Positions 5,699 through 6,219 of a DNA stretch of 6,219 nt are shown here, one piece after another (the stretch's first letter is position 1; each line of letters opens with the position of its first letter). Both the position numbers and the translations under genes were made by a program. Source of the DNA: an uncultured Panacagrimonas sp. (GTDB lineage: Bacteria; Pseudomonadota; Gammaproteobacteria; Nevskiales; Nevskiaceae); the NCBI GenBank assembly GCA_946481265.1, contig CAMLNE010000257.1, positions 1 through 6,219 of the forward strand. The letters are read 5' to 3'. The notes under the pieces were generated by a model, which saw only the letters and a program-made list of their open reading frames with translations, searched no databases and had not been told where the DNA came from.

Positions 5699-5791
5699 CC
5701 AGCTAATGCAGCCGACGTCCCTGCCGCCCGGGCTCACGTCGATCGTTGATGTTCCGTCGCGGCAGGGCCGCGGCTGATCGCGGTGTTGGGC
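5693..5791 (+). other. attC site of the third cassette (99 bp)
   Basis: Outer boxes are GCCTAAC (5693-5699), the exact complement of the cassette's opening GTTAGGC and containing the TAA stop of the HNH-like gene, and GTTGGGC (5785-5791). The inner arms GCTAATGCAGCCG (5702-5714) and CGGCTGATCGC (5771-5781) are the same as in the preceding attC. CCCTGCCGC and GCGGCAGGG extend the stem perfectly. Bases 5785-5796 also form a 12-bp palindrome, GTTGGGCCCAAC, across the start of the next cassette. Confidence 0.88.
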
Positions 5792-5814
5792 CCAACGACT
5801 CGTACCTTGATCAC

Positions 5815-6159
5815 ATGACTGACTACACAGATCCCGCACGCACTCTTGCTCTTCTCAATGAACTCGAGGGCGTCGGCATGAGCAACGATGCATTCTCAAT
5901 TCTTCACCATTTCCAGAGCCCAGAAACTATTCAGAGCCACACAAGCTATTGCCGACTGCTGTCGGAGGAGGGGTCACGATTCCGGACGAGAAGCAATCCG
6001 CTAGTACAGAGGCGACTTGAAATGGTGTTGGCTATGTACAGAGCGGGTGGGTTCAAAGAAACGACCTCAGCACTCTTCGAGCACCTCGCTCATGCGGCAG
6101 TACTAGAGGTTCCTTTTGATCGTCGCCCCTTGGCGGAGCAGCTACGTGACGCTCAATAA
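5815..6159 (+). CDS. Cassette-encoded hypothetical protein, 114 residues
   Basis: A small soluble protein in the fourth cassette that I do not recognise. It looks mainly helical, with no transmembrane segment or signal peptide. Possible helices are at residues 7-20 (ARTLALLNELEGVG alone is clearly amphipathic), 24-50 and 62-96. There are no zinc-binding pairs or obvious catalytic motifs, and only one cysteine (C46). ATG 5815 is the first ATG after the cassette's opening box and is chosen for that reason. There is no clear Shine-Dalgarno, and the frame runs further upstream only by crossing the attC. Codon use matches the other cassettes. The stop is 6 bases from a putative insertion-sequence end, and no closing attC box follows. 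The C-terminus appears complete, but I cannot rule out that a short original tail was replaced. Confidence 0.75.
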   Translation: MTDYTDPARTLALLNELEGVGMSNDAFSILHHFQSPETIQSHTSYCRLLSEEGSRFRTRSNPLVQRRLEMVLAMYRAGGFKETTSALFEHLAHAAVLEVPFDRRPLAEQLRDAQ

Positions 6160-6165
6160 TCGTCG

Positions 6166-6219
6166 TGAACCGCCCCGGTTTTCCCGGAGGCTCGTTGATG
6201 TGAGTCACGCCGCGAGGGC
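6166..6219 (+). mobile_element. Probable terminal inverted repeat and start of an IS3-family insertion sequence (runs off the right edge)
   Basis: From 6166 the sequence starts TGAACCGCCCCGG, continues through a T4 run and reaches CCCGGAGGCT at 6183-6192. This resembles the outer end of IS3-family elements, whose tips begin with TG and whose first gene follows closely. The identification rests on recalled similarity to such ends, not on a search. The second end and the target duplication are outside the window. It lies where the fourth cassette's attC should begin, so it probably interrupted or replaced that site. Confidence 0.55.
6200..6219 (+). CDS. Possible first codons of an insertion-sequence transposase gene (OrfA), partial
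   Basis: GTG at 6200 opens a frame (six complete codons visible) 9 bases after GGAGG at 6186-6190. IS3-family OrfA genes commonly begin this close to the element's left end. Too little is present to identify a protein, so this is an inference from the putative inverted repeat at 6166-6192. Confidence 0.22.

Larger units (their letters stand above)
3575..6165 (+). mobile_element. Integron gene-cassette array without a visible integrase (CALIN-type)
   Basis: Four short same-strand genes are each followed by an attC site, except the last. For cassettes one to three the opening and closing boxes are exact reverse complements: GTTATAC/GTATAAC, GTTGGAC/GTCCAAC and GTTAGGC/GCCTAAC. This is the signature of units that once circularised and inserted singly. 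Predicted cassette limits are 3575-4246, 4247-5041, 5042-5785 and 5786 to at least 6165. Codon use is less G+C-biased than in the phenol locus. No integrase gene lies within the window. One could sit beyond the right edge, though the gene direction implies that the attI end is at the left. Confidence 0.88.

Noticed and set aside
3574..5791. CRISPR array interpretation of the spaced repeats
   Set aside because: The repeats are about 100 bp, foldable, separated by genes, and variable in sequence with conserved ends, which fits attC and not CRISPR.
5746..5814. N-terminal extension of the fourth cassette gene from ATG 5746
   Set aside because: It would begin in the loop of the preceding attC and cross the cassette junction, coding from the attC stem.

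Overview
The left half (1-3099) is G+C-rich and reads as a proteobacterial phenol-degradation locus. On the minus strand are the start of a multicomponent phenol hydroxylase operon: dmpK (571-855), then the N-terminal 171 residues of dmpL, which runs off the left edge. Divergent on the plus strand is dmpR (1180-3099), the phenol-sensing sigma-54-dependent activator that switches such operons on. The roughly 320 bp between them hold a near-consensus -24/-12 sigma-54 promoter facing dmpK, an IHF-like site and two inverted repeats placed where a DmpR/XylR-type activator would bind. Gene order, divergence and promoter layout match the classical dmp/mop arrangement.

The middle (3100-3570) has no gene I can support. 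It carries a weak hairpin after dmpR, a long featureless stretch, two copies of an 11-bp direct repeat and a 12-bp perfect palindrome.

The right part (3574-6165) is a different kind of DNA: an integron gene-cassette array. Four small, co-oriented, mutually unrelated genes are separated by three attC sites of 99-105 bp. Each attC has the outer R''/R' boxes (xxxxAAC ... GTTxxxx), inner arms with an unpaired base and complementary stems. The strongest evidence is boundary matching. The GTTxxxx box that opens each of the first three cassettes is the exact reverse complement of the xxxxAAC box that closes the same cassette (GTTATAC/GTATAAC, GTTGGAC/GTCCAAC, GTTAGGC/GCCTAAC). No integrase gene is visible, so within this window it is a cluster of attC sites lacking an integrase. 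Cargo: a HEPN-like protein (RNxxxH motif), an ankyrin-repeat protein, an HNH-nuclease-like protein with a beta-rich C-terminal domain, and an orphan 114-residue protein. Base composition and codon use are visibly less G+C-biased than in the phenol locus, as expected of captured cassettes.

The fourth cassette lacks its closing attC box. Seven bases after its stop codon begins a sequence resembling the terminal inverted repeat of an IS3-family insertion sequence, which continues off the right edge.

The host is probably a high-G+C gamma- or betaproteobacterium with a chromosomal integron history. Xanthomonadales-like organisms would fit, but I cannot fix the taxon from the sequence alone.
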